From DASQZK01 sp963809925 (lineage in GTDB: Bacteria; Bacteroidota; Bacteroidia; Bacteroidales; GCA-2748055): DNA of 64,000 nt. Made by a program: the position numbers and the translations under genes. Of the stretch, positions 26,320 through 36,460 are shown one piece after another. Each line of letters opens with the position of its first letter. The first letter of the stretch is position 1. The DNA lies in NCBI GenBank assembly GCA_963809925.1, contig CAWELH010000003.1, positions 434,001 to 498,000 of the forward strand, read 5' to 3'. The notes under the pieces were generated by a model that saw only the letters and a list, made by a program, of their open reading frames with translations, had not been told where the DNA came from and searched no databases.

Positions 26320-27048
26320 ATGAATATTACATCCCAAACCCGGGTGGGTGATATTGTGCGCGAAAATTTCAATGCAGCTTCGATACTTACCAGGATGAAA
26401 ATCGATTACTGTTGCGGTGGCAACAGAACACTATCGTCTGCATGTATGGAAGCCGGAGCCGATGTGGACAAGGTACTGTGGAAGATCAATCAGGTCATGA
26501 CAGTCAGGGATCATAAAACAGCACAGGTCCAAACGATGCCACCTGATGAATTGTGCGAATACATTGTGAAACAGCATCACAGTTATGTCAGGGATAAGAT
26601 CCCTGTTCTTACAGCAGGGCTTGATAAATTGTGCAATGTTCACGGGAACGTTCATCCGGAATTATTCAAAATTAAAGACCTTTTCTGGATAGCCGCTTCA
26701 AATCTGATACAACATATGCAAAAGGAGGAGATGATCCTTTTTCCTTACATTAAACACATGTCTTTTTGCGGGAGACACAATACTAAGTTAAAATCACCGT
26801 CCTTTGGAACCATTGTAAATCCTATTCAGATGATGGTTACAGAACATGAAAGCGAGGGAGAGCGGTTCCGACAAATCAACGATATTTCCGGGTCATATAC
26901 ACTCCCCGATGACGCATGCAATACCTTCCGTGTGACATATCATATGCTGGAAAATTTTGAGGAGGATCTGCACGTTCATATACATCTCGAAAACAATATC
27001 CTCTTTCCGGAAGCCAGGGAGATGGAACATAGATTGCTTAAATTATAG
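26320..27048 (+). CDS. iron-sulfur cluster repair di-iron protein (RIC/ScdA/YtfE)
   Basis: The product has 242 residues. The N-terminal ScdA_N domain carries the YCCGG motif (Tyr30, Cys31-Cys32). A hemerythrin-like di-iron domain (about 75-235) follows with KQHHSYVRDK, HMQKEE, TEHESEGE and HIHLENNILFP, the His/Glu ligands of RIC proteins. These repair nitrosative- or oxidative-damaged Fe-S clusters and help release or reduce NO. It is divergent from norZ and 19 bases before the Rrf2 regulator gene, making a compact NO-response set. Confidence 0.95.
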   Translation: MNITSQTRVGDIVRENFNAASILTRMKIDYCCGGNRTLSSACMEAGADVDKVLWKINQVMTVRDHKTAQVQTMPPDELCEYIVKQHHSYVRDKIPVLTAGLDKLCNVHGNVHPELFKIKDLFWIAASNLIQHMQKEEMILFPYIKHMSFCGRHNTKLKSPSFGTIVNPIQMMVTEHESEGERFRQINDISGSYTLPDDACNTFRVTYHMLENFEEDLHVHIHLENNILFPEAREMEHRLLKL

Positions 27049-27067
27049 TTATATTTGATATAAAAAT

Positions 27068-27502
27068 ATGATTTCTAAAGGAACGGAATATGCCATCAGG
27101 TCACTGGTATTTGTTGAAATGCAGAACCGGGAAAATATCCGTCCGGGCTATCGAACCATTGCCCGCGAGATCGAAGCGCCGGAACAATACACCGCAAAAG
27201 TTTTGCAGGGGCTTGGGCGCAACCGGATACTGGGCTCTGTGAGGGGACGTGGTGGCGGGTTCTTTCTCAAGAAGGATGCCGGAGAGATATCCGTTCTGGA
27301 TGTGATAAAGATCATGGAAGGGGACCAGTTTTTCAGCAAGTGCGGGTTCGGGCTAAAGAATTGCAGTGATGCCAACCCATGTCCTATGCATTTTAAATAC
27401 GCCCCGATCCGTGATGGATATTTCGACCTTGTCAGCTCAGAGTCTATTCAAAGCCTGGCCGACCGGATCGGAAGGGGAGAGGCTGTGTTGAATCATCTGT
27501 AG
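27068..27502 (+). CDS. Rrf2-family [Fe-S] regulator (NsrR/IscR-like)
   Basis: The product has 144 residues. A winged-helix N-terminal domain (about 1-70, MISKGTEYAIRSLVFVE and GRGGGFFL) is followed by three cysteines, Cys92, Cys99 and Cys105 (KCGFGLKNCSDANPC), spaced like the Fe-S ligands of NsrR and IscR. An Fe-S cluster sensing NO would derepress the targets. It follows the RIC gene closely and is the natural candidate to bind the norZ/RIC palindrome. Whether it is NsrR proper or another Rrf2 subgroup cannot be settled here. Confidence 0.9.
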   Translation: MISKGTEYAIRSLVFVEMQNRENIRPGYRTIAREIEAPEQYTAKVLQGLGRNRILGSVRGRGGGFFLKKDAGEISVLDVIKIMEGDQFFSKCGFGLKNCSDANPCPMHFKYAPIRDGYFDLVSSESIQSLADRIGRGEAVLNHL

Positions 27503-27750
27503 GGGAAGCGGGCAAATGATTTGTTGTGTTTGGTTGTCCATCCATGGGTTATTCCGCGGCTACTTATGTGACCTTATGTGCCTTATGTGGTTCAACAAAG
27601 GTAATTTATCGTGATGTCCCGAATAGATCATTATAGGGTAATAAATTCAAAATGATTCGTCTATATTTTATTTAATTGTTTTACCGTCCATAGGTAAATC
27701 CAGGGCTACTTGTGTGCAACTACCCGGAGGTTCGGGATCAACTCATCACT

Positions 27751-28235
27751 ACTTATTTAGTGATTTAGTGATTTAGTGATTTGGTGATTTGGTGAATTGG
27801 TGAATTGGGGATGTTCGAAATGAACAATGCAAATTAATTGGCCTTCCATCACTTCACAACCCCATCACTTTTTATTTAGTGATTTGGTGATTTGGTGAAT
27901 TGGTGAATTGGGGATGTTCGAAATGAACAATGCAAATGAATTGGCCTTTCATCACTCCACAACCCCATCACTTTTTATTTAGTGATTTGGTGAATTGGTG
28001 AATTGGTGAATTGGGGATGTTCGAAATGAACAATGCAAATTAATTGGCCTTTCATCACTCCACAACCCCATCACTTTTTATTTAGTGATTTGGTGATTTG
28101 GTGATTTGGTGAATTGGGGATGTTCGAAATGAACAATGCAAATGAATTGGCCTTCCATCACTTCACAACCCCATCACTTTTTATTTAGTGATTTGGTGAT
28201 TTGGTGATTTGGTGAATTGGGGAATTGGGGATGTT
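27751..28235. repeat. 103-bp direct tandem repeat, about five units
   Basis: GGGGATGTTCGAAATGAACA recurs with gggg at 27807, 27910, 28013 and 28116, an exact 103-bp period, then at 28227 after a 111-bp step. Each unit also has TTGGCCTTCCATCACTTCAC (variants) and CACTTTTTATTTAGTGATTT. Length variation comes from GTGAATTG/GTGATTTG microrepeats inside the units. The stretch 27503-27750 before it holds no gene. Confidence 0.9.
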
Positions 28236-28792
28236 CGAAAAAAACACATTTATCCTGGCTGATATTCAGTCATATTTCACATTAAGGTTTAATTGGGGGG
28301 CACGGGGGAACCCAGATTGACTTGAACATTTGTTTCTGCGCTCTGCTTAATAACATGGTGGAGGGTAGCTGAGATTTGTTCTTTCTGCGGATTAAGGGTG
28401 GTGGGCGGGGGGTGGGATCCCCTACATATACGTATATAAGAACAATATTGTAAAGGCACAATCTATAACCAACCTCGAAATGATCTTTCAATGGAGAAAA
28501 ATGCATCCGGTCTCTGACCTTGCCGAAAGCGTTCCCTGAGCCTGCTGAAGGCGTTACCTGAGCTTGCCTAAGGGATCCCTCTGCCGCAACTTCCTGTTTG
28601 ATAAGAACAAATATCCCGTGCACGGTAGCAGAAATGTATTCTTCACCCCCAAAGGCAGTCCATAATAATTGGCACGGCAACACCACTGGTTGGAACAATC
28701 CCGATTCCCTACCGCGGAGCTGTGGCGTACACGGGTTTGGAGACCTGGAGATGTTTCAGGCTTTAGGTTTCAGGCATCACTTCATCACCTCC
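28236..28792. other. non-coding region with CCTGAG-type repeats
   Basis: No gene is supported. At about 28518-28580, CCTTGCCGAAAGCGTTCCC, CCTGCTGAAGGCGTTACC and CTTGCCTAAGGG form three imperfect copies of a widespread repeated motif (CCCTGAGCCTG...AAGGG). Confidence 0.5.
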
Positions 28793-30730
28793 TCACTTCT
28801 TCCTCTGAGGATCCTCCGGTGTAAAGAACGAATACTGATAATCCATTGGCAAAATACCCAGGTAATCTGAGATATTGGCGTCATTGAGACAGGCTTCTAT
28901 TATTTTATGTCCGGTTTCCGATAATTCCGGCTTGAGATACTGTGGCAGCTCTTTTTTGAAAAATTCACTCAGGATGGCAGCACCCGCATCGTATCCTTCC
29001 TCTCCGATCTCGGGCTGCCGGTATACTTTCAGGAAACGGGAGGGAATCTTGGCGCCTTCGATCGTGACGTAGTTGAGTTCAAATCCCAGTAAGCTGCAAC
29101 GCGCTGCCTGGTACTGGTCGGAACGCAATTTGGCATTTCCGCGTCTCGTAAGGTATTCTCTCATCATAAGCTGGGGTTTGAAGCCTACTTTCCATACACC
29201 AATATGCTGGTTTGGGGTGAGGGTATACCGCACCCGCGGCGTTTGTATGATCTGATCGAGAAGCAGGTTGGCGTGCTTTACCTGTTTCCCGGTGGCAAAA
29301 GGCCAGTATGAACCGACGCCTTCGCTCTCGAGGGCATCCGTTCCGATGATGCTCGGGTTGGCATAGCCTCGGGGAGAAACGAGCCGCCACAGCCATGCCA
29401 GTGCCGGAGGCAGGATATGAAACAGTCCGACAATGGCATAGGACGGTTTATCGGGAAAGAATGGCGGCGTGCGGACACCGAAACTACGGACATCGACCGA
29501 AACCGGATCACTTACAACACCAGGAACAATCTCCCTCGGAAGGACCACACGTGGGTTCGGGCATCGTTTACCGGGAGCATCTTCAATATGATCCCATACG
29601 AGTGCTGTACATTCCGGCATGGTATCCAGGTTCAGGAAAAGCAGCGGTCTTTCCGCATTGATTGTTATCTTCTCAAGAAATGGATCGTCCCCATAATTTT
29701 TGATGCCGTCGACCCGTATGAACCATGCATTTTCAGCATCCAGCACAGAGAGTTTGCCATTGTTTCTCTGGATCGAAGGATGGCACAGCGCCATGTCATC
29801 GGTAACTGGGTTGAACTTGCAAAACGTCGGGATGGAGATCAAACGCCGCTCACCGTTTAAAAGATTTTCGCCGAGCAGCACCTGGCCTTCAGGCTCCCGC
29901 ACAATGTGCTGAAGCATTTCGCTCTTCCCGCCACCGCTTGCACCTTCATGCATATAGGTGGTAATGTTATCGTAGGGGCTGATAGCCTGGACCGTAGAAC
30001 AATGTGCGGTTACCCAGTTTTCTTCTTCACCCCTGGTGAGCAATACACCGTAAAGGCCTTTTTTTGCACTTGGTCCCGGATATAGGTTGTAGGCATACAT
30101 CTCATGGAGATGTGGCAGCCGGTTGTGGACCACGATCTGTTTTCCGTTGAAATGTGTATGTCGGAACGGAGGTGCAACATAAATGACGGAATCGATCCGG
30201 TCGTTTTCAGGAAGTTCTTCAACAGGTACGATTTTCTGAAGCATGGAAAGTCCCATGGAAAAGAAGGCTGCATTGGCCGGAGCGATGGCCATTCCTGAGC
30301 TGCCTATGCCACGCTGGCCGGCAAAATAAAAAAATATACCAAGATCTTGTTTTACAAGCCAGTCAAAGGTTTCCTTCCGAAGGTTTCCGAAATCATACCC
30401 GAAACGATCCTTGAATCGGGGTTTGTCGGAAGGCAGCGTATCGGCAATCACCATGGTGTCGGGATCCCGGCGGCGCATGTATGCTTCAGTATAATTGGCA
30501 GAAATACCGTTTTTAACCCTGTGGATAACGGCTTCGGTATAAGCCCCCTTACCTTCAATGTCATATACAACGTCAAAACTTGCCTTACCGGCTGTGGAAG
30601 CCTCCGCCAGTTCCAACGAAGAATTAAACACGCGGTAACTGTGACATGTCTCAAGAAGGTTGACAATATGTACCGGTAACGTTATCCCTTTTCCCTCCAG
30701 AGCATTAAAAAAATCTGTCATTGTATTCAA
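28793..30730 (-). CDS. DUF4914-family P-loop protein, PEPCK-like
   Basis: The product has 645 residues and corresponds to the DUF4914 family, common in anaerobic Bacteroidota and Firmicutes. A Walker-type loop in HEGASGGGKSEML (Lys269, Ser270) resembles the ATP-binding loop of phosphoenolpyruvate carboxykinase (GxSGTGKT), and the later ESEGVGSYWPF looks like its nucleotide site. It probably binds a nucleotide and acts on a small metabolite, but no reaction is established. It has no operon partner and is intact. Confidence 0.75.
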   Translation of the reverse strand: MNTMTDFFNALEGKGITLPVHIVNLLETCHSYRVFNSSLELAEASTAGKASFDVVYDIEGKGAYTEAVIHRVKNGISANYTEAYMRRRDPDTMVIADTLPSDKPRFKDRFGYDFGNLRKETFDWLVKQDLGIFFYFAGQRGIGSSGMAIAPANAAFFSMGLSMLQKIVPVEELPENDRIDSVIYVAPPFRHTHFNGKQIVVHNRLPHLHEMYAYNLYPGPSAKKGLYGVLLTRGEEENWVTAHCSTVQAISPYDNITTYMHEGASGGGKSEMLQHIVREPEGQVLLGENLLNGERRLISIPTFCKFNPVTDDMALCHPSIQRNNGKLSVLDAENAWFIRVDGIKNYGDDPFLEKITINAERPLLFLNLDTMPECTALVWDHIEDAPGKRCPNPRVVLPREIVPGVVSDPVSVDVRSFGVRTPPFFPDKPSYAIVGLFHILPPALAWLWRLVSPRGYANPSIIGTDALESEGVGSYWPFATGKQVKHANLLLDQIIQTPRVRYTLTPNQHIGVWKVGFKPQLMMREYLTRRGNAKLRSDQYQAARCSLLGFELNYVTIEGAKIPSRFLKVYRQPEIGEEGYDAGAAILSEFFKKELPQYLKPELSETGHKIIEACLNDANISDYLGILPMDYQYSFFTPEDPQRKK

Positions 30731-30904
30731 TAATTGAGATGGCTTTAAAAATCAGCCTGCGAAATTAATAATCTTTAAGAATAAATCAGATATATGTTAA
30801 TGGTTTTGCAGTTTTTCTCTGTGATTTATTTCAATTTAGCATGAAGTTCCCATGTAGGCACGATAAACTGAAATTGTGAGTTATTTTTCTGCCGCAGTGA
30901 AGCG

Positions 30905-31156
30905 TCACCGGCATTCCCGTTCAAGCCTGGCGATGATATGCAGCGCTTCCTGGCGGCTGTTTCCACAGATGATCTCTTCAGCCATAAATCTCCCGCACAC
31001 TTCCGGTCTTGATGGGTCATTGAACAGTGCGCATTTGTTATCCGGCTGGAGATGGATGCAGGGCACACCGGCTGGTTTGCCCGAAGGCATTCCGGGAATG
31101 GGTGATGAGATCGATATGGCGATACAGCATGCGCCGCATTCAGGCCTGCAATCCAT
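30905..31156 (-). CDS. YkgJ-family cysteine cluster protein
   Basis: The product has 83 residues with eight or more cysteines. CRPECGACCIAISIS, PCIHL and DNKCALFNDPSRPEVCGRF match the YkgJ/CxxCxxCC family, whose conserved cysteines are thought to bind zinc or an Fe-S cluster. The function is unknown. It stands 70 bases before the end of the large hybrid kinase gene on the same strand. Confidence 0.85.
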   Translation of the reverse strand: MDCRPECGACCIAISISSPIPGMPSGKPAGVPCIHLQPDNKCALFNDPSRPEVCGRFMAEEIICGNSRQEALHIIARLERECR

Positions 31157-31225
31157 TGAAAAAGTTATTTTGAGATATTTGCGGCAAATCTAATAAAAAA
31201 ATAGTAGGTAATGCAGCCTGACCTG

Positions 31226-34200
31226 TCAATCTGGTATTACAATCAATTCATCCATTTTTTTGATGAGGTCCCCGGGACTGAAAGGTTTGGAAAAATAAGC
31301 GTCGCTACCAGCTTCAAATGACCGGTTGCGATCTTCAGCAAAAGCATGGGCAGTTAGTACGATGATAGGGATGGAGCCGTATTCACGGTCCTTTTTTAGT
31401 TTCATTGTCAGGGTCAGTCCATCCATCTCACCTTTTAGAGAGATATCCATAATGATAAGGGATATCTCATTCTGTGACAATACTTCGAGGGCCTCACCTG
31501 CACCCTCAGCCAAAAAGATGGTAAATCTGTCTTCAAGAATCGTTTCCATATACTGCTGGCTGAAGGGATCATCTTCAACAACAAGCACGTTTACCCGTTG
31601 ATTTTTTTCTTTACTCTGTTCCGGGTCTGCGTTGACCAGAAGTTCAAATGCAGGATCGGACATCATTCGTTGGTTGGAAGAATACTGATTAAAACTGATC
31701 GTGAACAGCGTTCCTTTCTTACGCTTACTTTGGAATGAAATCCCGGCACCATTCAGCTCAAGATAATGTTTTACCATCGAGAGTCCCAGTCCGATCCCTT
31801 CGTAACTCCGTGTATAACCCACATCTTCCTGTGAGTAGGGCTTGAAAAGTTCACTAAAAAATTGTTCTGATATCCCGATGCCGGAATCAGCAACATCAAG
31901 GGCAAGAAAATTCCTGGTGTCAATATAAAGTTTCAGTTTAACAAAACCTTTATCGGTATATTTAACAGCATTGTCAACCAGATTCGACACAGCCTGGATA
32001 ATGCAGTATTCATCGGCCATGATAAAGGCATCACCAATATCATTCCGGAATGAAAGTTCCAGATCTTTATTCTGAGCGACAGGCTGATTTTCGCTGACGA
32101 TCTGCTCTAGCAGGGCCGGTATGTTCAAGGGTTGTGGATTGATATTGAAAGCCCCGACCTGCAGCCTTGAAAAATTCAGGATCATGTCAACGGTTCTCAT
32201 CAGCCTGTGACTGGATTTGCTTACATTTTCAAAATATTTTTCGAGCTCAGGGTCGATTTGCTCAGATATATATTCATGGATGAGTTGCGAGAATCCAAGG
32301 ATGGAATTCAGTGGTGTACGAATCTCGTGTGAAATATTTGCCACGAAGGCATCTTTAAGTCTGTTTGATTGTTCGGCCTCTTCTTTGGCCCGGATAAGTT
32401 CCTCCTCCCATTTCTTTCGCTCCGTCACATCCTGTGCGAGTACAAGCACAGCATTATGTCCCTCATATTCAAGTGTATGTGATGTAATATCGACATCAAT
32501 CGTACTCCCGTCCTTCAGCTTATGTCTCCACGTTCCGGAATGTCTGATAGCTGCTCTCTCACCTGAAATATGATCCAAAAACTTATCGACTTCTTCCCTG
32601 GGACGTATATCAGAAACCGTCATGTTTTGGAATTCTTTCCGGCTGTATCCGTATTTGATAACGGCTGCATCGTTCACTTCGAGAATCATAAGATTTGTGG
32701 TATCATAGACCAGCATCGGGTGCGGATTGCTCTGGAAGAGATATCGATATCTGGATTCACTTTCCCTGAGTTTCGTTTCAGTAATTTTCCTCAAAGAAAT
32801 CTCCTCGATCACTTCGATGATGCCGTTTACCTTGCCATCCTGGTCAAAAATGGCAGCGGTTGACAGGCTAATGAAAATCTTGCTGCCATCCTTCCTCTGC
32901 CTTATAAGTTCTTTGGATGTGTACATATATCCCGACAATACCTTCTCACGAATAATTTTAAATTCCTGGCGCTTTTCATTCTGGACAATAGGAAGAAACG
33001 ACCCAACGACCTCTTCATACGTCCATCCAAATATTTTCTCTGCAGCATTATTCCACAACCGTACTTTTCCCTCCGGACTCAGATGAATGATCGCCAACGG
33101 TGATGCTTCAATGATGGCCTCAAGGGCATTGGTAGCTTCCTGCAACTTGATTTCATAAACGGCTCGTTCTTCTTCCTTATCGGCGAATTCTATGGCATAG
33201 GCGATATCACCTGCCAATTCTTCCAAAAGCCTGATCTCCTCCTTACCAAATAAGCCCTCTGCGTCGGCGTACAAACTGTAAAGACCTCTCACCTGATTGT
33301 CAATGATCAGGGGGAAAAACGCTGCGGAATTAAATGGAGCTTTCTTGAAGAAACCATGAAGGTCATCAAATTCCGTTTGTGTGGAAAGATTCCTGATAAC
33401 TACCGGTTTTCCAGTTGAAATCGCTTTAAATCCCGGACCATTCAGGTATGCGTTGCTGTCAATCCTTTCTCTGATTTCTTTAATGTAGGTTTCATCTCCT
33501 CCTGCCCATGACATTATTTCGAGATTTTCATGGGCCTCTGAAAACATACCGATCCATGCCATATCGAAATGACCGTCATTTACAGCGATGGTACATGCTT
33601 CACGGAATAGATCGGGGAGCTTCCTCAACCTGATGATTGACTGGTTGATGTTACTCAGAATCGTGTACAGCCGGTTAAGTTGCAGAATGTGCTCATCGTT
33701 TGTGATACGGTCAGTTTCATCAATATTTATTCCCGTGATTCGCTGTGGCTCACCATTGTGGCCGGTTATGACAATTGCGTGTACGGTGATCGAGCGCACG
33801 GTTCCGTCAGGTCGTATAATGCGGAAACGAGTGTGGATGGGTTCATGGTTCTTCACAGCATATTCATATGCCTTAATCGTTTCGCCTGCATCTTCGGGAT
33901 GAATGACCTCTTTCCAAAGGGGATTTGAACTGGAAAACTCAGACGGATCCACACCATACATCTCGTACATTTTTTCATTCCAGATCACCTCACCGGTTCT
34001 AAGATCCTGGTCCCAGACTCCAATTCCAGCCGATTTCGTCGCGAGAGAGAGTCTGTTGAGTGCCATTTGCAGGTCGTCCTCTGTTCTCCTGACTACCTCC
34101 ATATCAAGTGCCAGCACCCTTCCTGACATAATCTCGCCCTGGCTGTTTTTCTCCCAACTCACTGTAAGGCTAACACGTACCATGCTCCCGTCAGCTTTTC

Positions 34201-34924
34201 TAAGCCTTACCTCGCCATCCTGAACAATTGTATCGGTATTCACATCGTCAGGTGAGAGCCCTTCTTTATTTTTACTCCGTGATTCATCTATATATAGGTC
34301 GGTAAATTTCATTCCGGTAAGACTACCAGCTGCATAACCAAGGAGTGAGCAAGTCTTGTTATTACACTGTAGGATTATGCCGTCGGGTGAGAGTGAAAAA
34401 TCTGCAACCGGTGCATTTTCATACAGATCACGGAATTTTTGCTCGCTGATTCTCAATGCCTTTTCTGAACGATGCAAATCCGATATGTCTGTGATAAAGC
34501 CCTCCAGGGCTACAAGTTCATTACCTTCATTATAAATTCCACATCCCTGTTCCCATACCCATTTGATCTTTCCAGATGCATCCAGGATTCGATATTTAAT
34601 GGTAAAGCGTTCTTTTTTATCGAGTGATTTTTCGATGGCTATCCGCACATTTTCCCTGTCTTCCTCACAGATCAATTTGTTCCATGTGATTTTATGACCT
34701 TTGGTGAGATCCTCAGGTTTGTAGCCGGTCAGTTCCCTGACTCCTGCGCTTACGAATTCCATCGTATAATCCGCATCAAACCGGCAACGATATACAACGC
34801 CGTTCAGGTTTCCGGTAAGTGTTCCGAAGCGACGTTGATCCTCTTTGAGCGATTTTTCCTCTTCCCTGAGTTTCTGAAGTTCCTGTAATAACTCATCCTT
34901 GGATTTGTCGAGATCTTTTTTCAT
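31226..34924 (-). CDS. large PAS/GAF hybrid sensor histidine kinase
   Basis: The product has 1232 residues, no transmembrane segment, and starts MKKDLDKSKDELLQELQKLR (coiled coil). The order is PAS about 35-155, PAS 165-285, PAS 290-410, GAF 425-590, PAS 605-715, PAS 725-840, HisKA with His866 (NISHEIRTPLN), HATPase_c about 970-1090 (NLVDNAVKYT, DSGIGI, GLGLSM) and a receiver domain about 1110-1228 with phospho-accepting Asp1160 (IIMDISLKGEMDG). It senses cytoplasmic cues and relays phosphate internally. No cognate regulator gene lies next to it. It is intact, in contrast to several nearby genes. Confidence 0.95.
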   Translation of the reverse strand: MKKDLDKSKDELLQELQKLREEEKSLKEDQRRFGTLTGNLNGVVYRCRFDADYTMEFVSAGVRELTGYKPEDLTKGHKITWNKLICEEDRENVRIAIEKSLDKKERFTIKYRILDASGKIKWVWEQGCGIYNEGNELVALEGFITDISDLHRSEKALRISEQKFRDLYENAPVADFSLSPDGIILQCNNKTCSLLGYAAGSLTGMKFTDLYIDESRSKNKEGLSPDDVNTDTIVQDGEVRLRKADGSMVRVSLTVSWEKNSQGEIMSGRVLALDMEVVRRTEDDLQMALNRLSLATKSAGIGVWDQDLRTGEVIWNEKMYEMYGVDPSEFSSSNPLWKEVIHPEDAGETIKAYEYAVKNHEPIHTRFRIIRPDGTVRSITVHAIVITGHNGEPQRITGINIDETDRITNDEHILQLNRLYTILSNINQSIIRLRKLPDLFREACTIAVNDGHFDMAWIGMFSEAHENLEIMSWAGGDETYIKEIRERIDSNAYLNGPGFKAISTGKPVVIRNLSTQTEFDDLHGFFKKAPFNSAAFFPLIIDNQVRGLYSLYADAEGLFGKEEIRLLEELAGDIAYAIEFADKEEERAVYEIKLQEATNALEAIIEASPLAIIHLSPEGKVRLWNNAAEKIFGWTYEEVVGSFLPIVQNEKRQEFKIIREKVLSGYMYTSKELIRQRKDGSKIFISLSTAAIFDQDGKVNGIIEVIEEISLRKITETKLRESESRYRYLFQSNPHPMLVYDTTNLMILEVNDAAVIKYGYSRKEFQNMTVSDIRPREEVDKFLDHISGERAAIRHSGTWRHKLKDGSTIDVDITSHTLEYEGHNAVLVLAQDVTERKKWEEELIRAKEEAEQSNRLKDAFVANISHEIRTPLNSILGFSQLIHEYISEQIDPELEKYFENVSKSSHRLMRTVDMILNFSRLQVGAFNINPQPLNIPALLEQIVSENQPVAQNKDLELSFRNDIGDAFIMADEYCIIQAVSNLVDNAVKYTDKGFVKLKLYIDTRNFLALDVADSGIGISEQFFSELFKPYSQEDVGYTRSYEGIGLGLSMVKHYLELNGAGISFQSKRKKGTLFTISFNQYSSNQRMMSDPAFELLVNADPEQSKEKNQRVNVLVVEDDPFSQQYMETILEDRFTIFLAEGAGEALEVLSQNEISLIIMDISLKGEMDGLTLTMKLKKDREYGSIPIIVLTAHAFAEDRNRSFEAGSDAYFSKPFSPGDLIKKMDELIVIPD

Positions 34925-35329
34925 GCCGGGGATAGCGTTAAAAAGCGTAATACGTCATTTCAGGAGGCTATAAATATATAAAAAAATATGAATGCGTGTA
35001 TATTAGGCCCACGAATGATAATTCCTGTATTTTGTGCATCGATGGACTAAAAGTATTCATTTCGCAGCATGGTGTGAAGATTTGGGGTCTTCGCTGTGAA
35101 TGGTTGTTTTTCCTGATTCTGATCGCGTGTCTCCCTCTGATTGTCAGACTCCGGAACCCAAACCATGCCAAATGTATACTCTTTCTGTTCGATTGATAAC
35201 AGTTCTATGCCATCTAAAACACATCAGATTTATAAACAGTTCATTTTTTTACCTTCCTGTCCTACTTTTTCATTCGTGCCCGGCTGTGTTAAATATATTA
35301 TGTTGCCTATATTTGAAAAAAAAGCCAGT
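34925..35329. other. intergenic between hybrid kinase and GH26 genes
   Basis: No gene is supported. Both flanking genes start here and diverge. AT-rich text with TATAAATATATAAA lies near the kinase start. Confidence 0.5.
35308..35315 (+). promoter_or_regulatory. -7 box for GH26 gene (TATATTTG)
   Basis: The sequence matches TAnnTTTG and ends 14 bases before the ATG, so the mRNA leader would be only about ten bases. Confidence 0.45.
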
Positions 35330-36460
35330 ATGAAAAGACCTATGTTACCATTCATTTCAATGATGTTACTGATGTTCATGGCAACATCCTGCTCGAACAA
35401 CGGCCATCTAAGGCCGGCGAATCCGGATGCTAGTAAGAGTGCTACCCGGCTGCTTGATTTCCTGTACGATATTTCAGGGAAGTATACTCTCGCGGGTCAG
35501 CACAATTATATCAGTACCGATTCAAAGTACATGGCGATCATGGAGAAAATGACCGGCAAGTCCCCCGTAGTTTGGGGTTCTGACTTTAGTTTCTGTTATG
35601 AGGGTGATCATCCAGGGAGATTTCAGCATTGCGGCCCGTTAAATCTTTCGGATCCTTCTGACAGTGTGTACTACACAGGAATTACCGTCGATGATGCCAG
35701 GCAGAGGATGATTGATGAAGCTAAAGCCATGTATCGTAAGGGTCATATTATTACCTTGATGTGGCATGGATGTTATCCTTCCGACGGAGACTGCTGTGCG
35801 GGTGAAAGTATATGGGCTATGGAGGACCGGCCAAACGATTCGGTGTGGAATGAGCTGGTAACCAATGGCACCGAGCTCAATGATGCCTGGAAGAAACAAG
35901 CCGATAACATTGCTGCTTACCTGAAACAGCTCAGGGACGCTGATATTCCCGTCCTCTGGAGGCCTTATCATGAAATGAACGGCGTATGGTTCTGGTGGTG
36001 CAACCACCCCGGAGAGATGGGTTTTAAGCGGTTATGGATCATGATGTTTGACTACTTCACACAACATCATAAACTGAATAACCTGATCTGGGTATGGGAT
36101 GCTAACGCTCCGAGATCGATTCCAGGTGATGAGGCTTTTGCTTATGCAGACTTCTATCCGGGGAATGCATACGTAGATATCCTTGCTGCTGACGTTTACC
36201 GTAATGATTATAAAACTTCAAATTATAAGGAATTGGTAAGGTTGGGCGAGGGCAGACCGGTTGCCCTGGGTGAAGTGGGAGAGCTGCCTTCCATGGATAC
36301 TCTTAAGGAACAACCAGGTTGGACATGGATCATGCCATGGGCATATCATAGTCTGCGAAAGAATTCTGAAGAAGCATTCAGGAGCTTCTATGATTCCCCT
36401 GAGGTGCTCACAATGGATGAGGTGATGCGAAGCCTCGATGGCGTTTATACCATCCGCTAA
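35330..36460 (+). CDS. GH26 beta-mannanase lipoprotein
   Basis: The product has 376 residues. A lipoprotein signal ends at Cys21 (MATSC), so the enzyme is anchored on a membrane, probably facing outward. The GH26 (beta/alpha)8 barrel shows the acid/base Glu215 in WRPYHEMNG and the nucleophile Glu315 in VALGEVGE. It cleaves beta-1,4-mannan. A frame extending upstream to 35141 would include codons before the signal peptide and is rejected. It is a single gene with no SusC/SusD pair nearby, so it is probably not part of a full polysaccharide utilisation locus here. Confidence 0.92.
   Translation: MKRPMLPFISMMLLMFMATSCSNNGHLRPANPDASKSATRLLDFLYDISGKYTLAGQHNYISTDSKYMAIMEKMTGKSPVVWGSDFSFCYEGDHPGRFQHCGPLNLSDPSDSVYYTGITVDDARQRMIDEAKAMYRKGHIITLMWHGCYPSDGDCCAGESIWAMEDRPNDSVWNELVTNGTELNDAWKKQADNIAAYLKQLRDADIPVLWRPYHEMNGVWFWWCNHPGEMGFKRLWIMMFDYFTQHHKLNNLIWVWDANAPRSIPGDEAFAYADFYPGNAYVDILAADVYRNDYKTSNYKELVRLGEGRPVALGEVGELPSMDTLKEQPGWTWIMPWAYHSLRKNSEEAFRSFYDSPEVLTMDEVMRSLDGVYTIR

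Noticed and set aside
27751..28235. CRISPR array
   Set aside because: Units are 103 bp long with no unique spacers between short identical repeats, and no cas genes are present; it is a plain tandem repeat.
28282..28698. 138-codon minus-strand frame
   Set aside because: Low-complexity and repeat-derived text, no start context, no family pattern.
34996..35196. 66-codon plus-strand frame before the GH26 gene
   Set aside because: Hydrophobic by chance, overlaps other frames, no ribosome site or conservation signal.
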